64,000 nt of DNA from Symbiodinium natans (taxonomy: Eukaryota > Sar > Dinophyceae > Suessiales > Symbiodiniaceae). The translations under genes were made by a program, and so were the position numbers. The notes beneath the pieces are model-generated. The model was not told the origin of the DNA, searched no databases, and worked only from the letters and a program-made list of their open reading frames with translations. The stretch lies in the NCBI GenBank assembly GCA_905221605.1, contig CAJNDS010002326.1:246001-310000 (forward strand). The letters are read 5' to 3'. Shown in pieces: positions 60,440 through 64,000 of the stretch (within the stretch, counting starts at the first letter, position 1; each line of letters begins with the position of its first letter).

Positions 60440-63240
60440 CGGGATCATCTATGGTATGCACAGGGGCGCAAATCACCTTGTGTCACAGTCTTGTGAGGAA
60501 TCCTTAACTCCTTGCAACCGTTGTGCCTGGCCAAGGGCCGCATCGTGGCCGCCATGGCTGTGGCCATGTCTTTGAGACCCCGCTGGCTCACTTGGATGTT
60601 TATCTACGTCCAAAGTGCGATCTGAGACCTGTCCTCAAGATTGTAGCTTCAGTAGTACCAACGGGCATGGACATGAAGAACAGTCATCAGACATGGTCTG
60701 CTGCCATGGCTGGTAGATCATGACCCTCTTGGTGAGAAACATTCTGATCAATAAGAAACAGCTGCTGCAGATGAGTCAAGGTCATCCGGCTATCTTGCAA
60801 TACGAGCATGGTAACCATGATGCCAGCCACAAGGCACAAAAAACATGGAGGCAGTGTCCGAGGTCACGGGTCTCACACAATCGGAGTTGCCACGAGCTAC
60901 CGCGAGAACATGTGAGAACCTTCCACTCATTCGACACATTGAACGATCCCGACTCACCTTAACGTGTCAGGACCTGAAACTTGCAGCAATCGAAGATTGT
61001 GTAACGCAGGTTGTTTGCTTTGCACGCCAGACCGAACACCTGGCTACCTACGTGTTGCCTTTGGCAACGACCAACGTCTGCAGCGAAGTGCATTGCAACG
61101 TCGCAGAGGTCTAGAAATGCAACGGGCCAGACAAGAGTCCAATGGCACATACTTCTACTTCTGTCCGCAGATATCAGCGGCCAAACTGTCGCAGCTATGG
61201 ACATTGATGCAGGGTTTGCACATACTCGACAGGCCTACCTCATTTAAAAGTGCAGTGCCTGGTCAAGGCACTGCCGACAACATGGGCGGATTTACTATGG
61301 GTCGCTGGAACTTCTGCAGGATTGGCAACGCTTGCGCCGGCACGGTATAGTTGTACTGGCCAAGTCCTCCACCGAAGCAAATTTATGAAGTCCATATGTT
61401 TGGACATCTTCAATGCTGCTGAAGAGCACAGGGAAATCTTTCTGAGCATATGGACCAGAGTGCGCACCCCATGATCCCTGATGCTGACTGCCTTGGGGGT
61501 AGCGGAAAGCCTTGTGCCCAGGACGAGCCTTGGTTGCAGATCACATACGGCAAGTACGTCAAGTATGGCAAGTATGCTGTGCATGCTCAGTACAGTCTGC
61601 GATGCCTGTGGCACATGTCCACGTTTCTTTCGCAAGGCTAAGGCCTCCATGTTGTGCGCGCATAGCATGAGTCCATCATGCAGAACGACATGTGCAGGAC
61701 AATCCAACTCCCAGCCTTCATGGACTTGCCAAGATTGTCTTCAGAAGCCTGCGACATTCAAATCACACAGACAGGGCAAGCCCCAATAAAGGATGCTCAG
61801 CGACAGTTGGCGCGCATTCGCCAACAGGTCCCTGAAGCCTGGCCTCCAGTTCCGCAGCCATCTGAAGATTCGGCAACGTTGCGGCACGACTCAAGGCCTT
61901 GTCTTGCAGTCTACAGCATGATGATTTCTCAAGAAAAAATGATAGTCTCGATTCACTGGAACGCGTGCTCCGCAGCAAGCTCTGTCGAGGAAGCTGCCCG
62001 ATCCTTCAATGTGAGGCCGTGCTGTCGCGGCCTGGAAGAGAGAACAAATGTCCAGCCCTTCAGTCCAGCACTATATATTGTCATGTTTGCCCACACACAC
62101 ACCAGCGCCGAGCCCGCACAGGCGATGGGAGTCGTGGAGGCGACTCTCATGGAGGTGCTGCAGGACGAAGCTCCTTGCATGGTAGACAAATGAGTTTAAA
62201 CAGATACAAGTCGAATACAAACTCTAACGAGATTTTGCTGAATGCTTCCTTTGTGCCCAAGTTGCAAAGAAAACAACTGTCGAATGTCAGATGGCTCCCC
62301 AAAGCAGATGATGGTACAACGATGTCACATTGCCACTACATGGCACTCGTGTGCCACAAAGTACCCGAGTGGACTGCAGCCTCCATCACGAAAGCATCTT
62401 TGCAACTTTCAAAAAAATCAAAGCCGAACACCATCACAAATCACACAAAGCATGTGAAAGCAAACAAAGTTCCTCAAGCCTGCATCTTGCTGAGATCTAT
62501 CTTGCTGTCCATGTCCTGTTGACGCGGGCTGCACATCGAGTCGTGTCCCATTGGCTTCCGAGTCCTTGCACCATCGGCGCAAAAACTCTGTGTACCAAAG
62601 GAACCACTGAACACAAACAGGCGATCTACGTGCCGAGCCTTGTTCACTGGCAACCCGACCCAGGTTGAACTCAGGATGCTGCGAAAACGGATCAAGCTGA
62701 AATGTCCGAAGTGCAAAGCACACCGACAAGCCCTGTTGGCCCTTAGACTGCCCCAAAGGTGTATCGCTGGAGAACTCTTGGAGTTCAGGCTGAGACCCCA
62801 GCCTCGGGATGCTGCGTGATGATGAAATCGGATCTGGTGCCTGGCGACAGACAGCAACAACAACGAGCTCTCTCGTACGACCAAGAGAACTGGCACACAG
62901 TTGAATCGAGCAGACACAAAGTACTTCGAAGATGGAAAGCCTGCAAACATGCCGAAGTGGTTGCCACCGCAACCTCTAAGACTGTACATTGCTGAAATTC
63001 ACTCTGACATGGAACGGGTTACACTTGCAACTATGTCACTATGCCAAATTGACACCGAGTGCGATGCTAACCTGGGGTTGAAAATAGCAGGGTTGCCTGT
63101 GCCTAAAGCCTGTGGGCTCCACAATATTGAGCATTCGTGGACACGTGTATCAACGGCGTACGCATCGAGACTTGTTCTCGGTCCAGAGAGAGCCACAAGC
63201 GCTGATCTGAGCACTTTACAGTGTCGCTCGAACTGACATG
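60440..63240 (+). pseudogene. Degenerate plus-strand coding-like region, unknown origin
   Basis: A chain of plus-strand frames, each open for 60-170 codons and broken by shifts, reads protein-like: 60845-61114 (LKLAAIEDCVTQVVCFARQT), 60964-61350 (FCPQISAAKLSQLWTLMQGL), 61250-61474 (SKFMKSICLDIFNAAEEHRE), 61678-62193 (IKDAQRQLARIRQQVPEAWP, the longest) and 62901-63236 (EDGKPANMPKWLPPQPLRLY). There are no intron-like splice patterns and no recognised domain. This is the only region where plus reads best, next to subtelomere-like repeats, so a decayed mobile element or retrogene is the most likely reading. Confidence 0.3.
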
Positions 63241-63496
63241 AACAAACAAACAAGAACCCTTGTGCTGCGCACTCCGCAAGGTAGCTCCACGACTCATCAG
63301 CTTTTCTCAAGAGGTTGCAATTGCGTCTGAACAGGTTCTCTGCAAAGCAATACAAGGGGAACATAAAGCACGGAAAGCCGGGGTTGGTAAACATAACCAT
63401 AAACTCGCTGTTCTTGCTTCTAGGCATGAGAACATCCACGCTGTCCCCAGCCCCCTCTGAAGAAGTCTCACCGATGAGGCTTACACAGACATCATC

Positions 63497-63961
63497 TCAC
63501 TTTTGAGTGACAGTCTTTTTGGCAGCACAACTTTGTACAGCTGCATGATGAGTACCTGACGCAAGATGCCACTTGAAGACGCGATCTACCTGCTGCTTTG
63601 ACGTTGAGGACTGCTCTGTTTGCAGCCAAGGAACAACCGACAGCAACACCAGACCCTGACCCGTCAACTCCACGTGATCGGGTCGTTTACTGTGAATGAC
63701 GATGTCCAGCACCACCTTTCGACAACTGGGCAAGGGGCAATGCCTGCCCTGCACACCAAGTTCTAACGAAGCTGAGCCACAGTCAGTGGCACCGACAAGG
63801 CGGATGTGCTTGGAAGCAGCATCGGGGATCCCCACATCACCTCCGGCACAGCACTGACGACGGCATGCTGTACCATCACTGCACACTCTCACAATTGGGG
63901 TGCGTAATAAAAACCTTTTCTCCAAGAACGCGAAATTGAACTCTACTGTCGCCAACCCCAT
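63497..63961 (-). CDS. 154-codon ORF of unknown function
   Basis: It starts with an ATG at 63,961 and runs to a TGA at 63,497. It contains VRVCSDGTACRRQCCAGGDV, GRHCPLPSCRKVVLDIVIHS and RPDHVELTGQGLVLLSVVPW. It has many Cys but no recognised zinc-finger spacing. It is longer than chance for this base composition, but the window edge is close and no neighbour supports it. Confidence 0.3.
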   Translation of the reverse strand: MGLATVEFNFAFLEKRFLLRTPIVRVCSDGTACRRQCCAGGDVGIPDAASKHIRLVGATDCGSASLELGVQGRHCPLPSCRKVVLDIVIHSKRPDHVELTGQGLVLLSVVPWLQTEQSSTSKQQVDRVFKWHLASGTHHAAVQSCAAKKTVTQK

Positions 63962-64000
63962 GCTTACGGGTCGGACTTTGGCAGAAGTGGGGGGTGGGGG

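Overview
The window reads as nuclear DNA of a dinoflagellate, most like the Symbiodinium/Polarella side of the group. The evidence is: (1) exons that can only be joined with GC-AG, GA-AG or GT-AG introns, with G almost always the first base after the acceptor AG; (2) many interstitial blocks of the TTTAGGG telomere-type repeat; (3) low gene density with heavy simple-repeat load; (4) every recognisable gene lies on the minus strand. No open reading frame (ORF) looks bacterial or viral. Exons are mostly 35-80 nt, so genes were found by spotting conserved peptides and joining them at plausible splice sites. None of the joins has transcript support.

Layout, left to right. 1-5 kb: one candidate exon and a 0.77-kb trinucleotide satellite. 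5.0-10.05 kb: exons for the C-terminal two thirds of a GSK-3 (shaggy-type) kinase. 10.7-12.9 kb: an EF-hand protein. 14.9-15.95 kb: an unidentified gene, perhaps with a DUF4476-like segment. 18.6-19.25 kb: a minisatellite. 20.5-22.6 kb: an ATP-grasp ligase. 24.7-27.5 kb: a leucine-rich-repeat (LRR) protein. 28.9-29.25 kb: a broken LINE-type retroelement. 31.4-32.9 kb: an unidentified multi-exon gene. 36.6-37.26 kb: a CCCTAAA array. 38.48-39.16 kb: exons for the N-terminal third of GSK-3. 46.1-48.4 kb: another unidentified multi-exon gene.

From about 50.6 kb to 60.4 kb the sequence changes character to a gene-poor, subtelomere-like repeat block. It holds TTTAGGG arrays, a 0.17-kb inverted repeat, a 0.29-kb duplicated unit, a GA array and tandem repeats with periods of 14, about 73, about 61, 42 and 52 bp. 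After it, 60.4-64 kb holds degenerate coding-like sequence of unknown origin.

The main result is that the two GSK-3 parts are exactly complementary. The N-terminal part stops at 38,480 in phase 1. The C-terminal part resumes at 10,050 in the matching phase, with no kinase residue missing or duplicated at the junction. Between them lie 28.4 kb with at least three other same-strand genes. This is either one gene with a very large gene-containing intron, a gene split by insertion or rearrangement, or an assembly join that must be tested. One stretch of the C-terminal lobe (5,672-6,058) could not be read as intact coding sequence.
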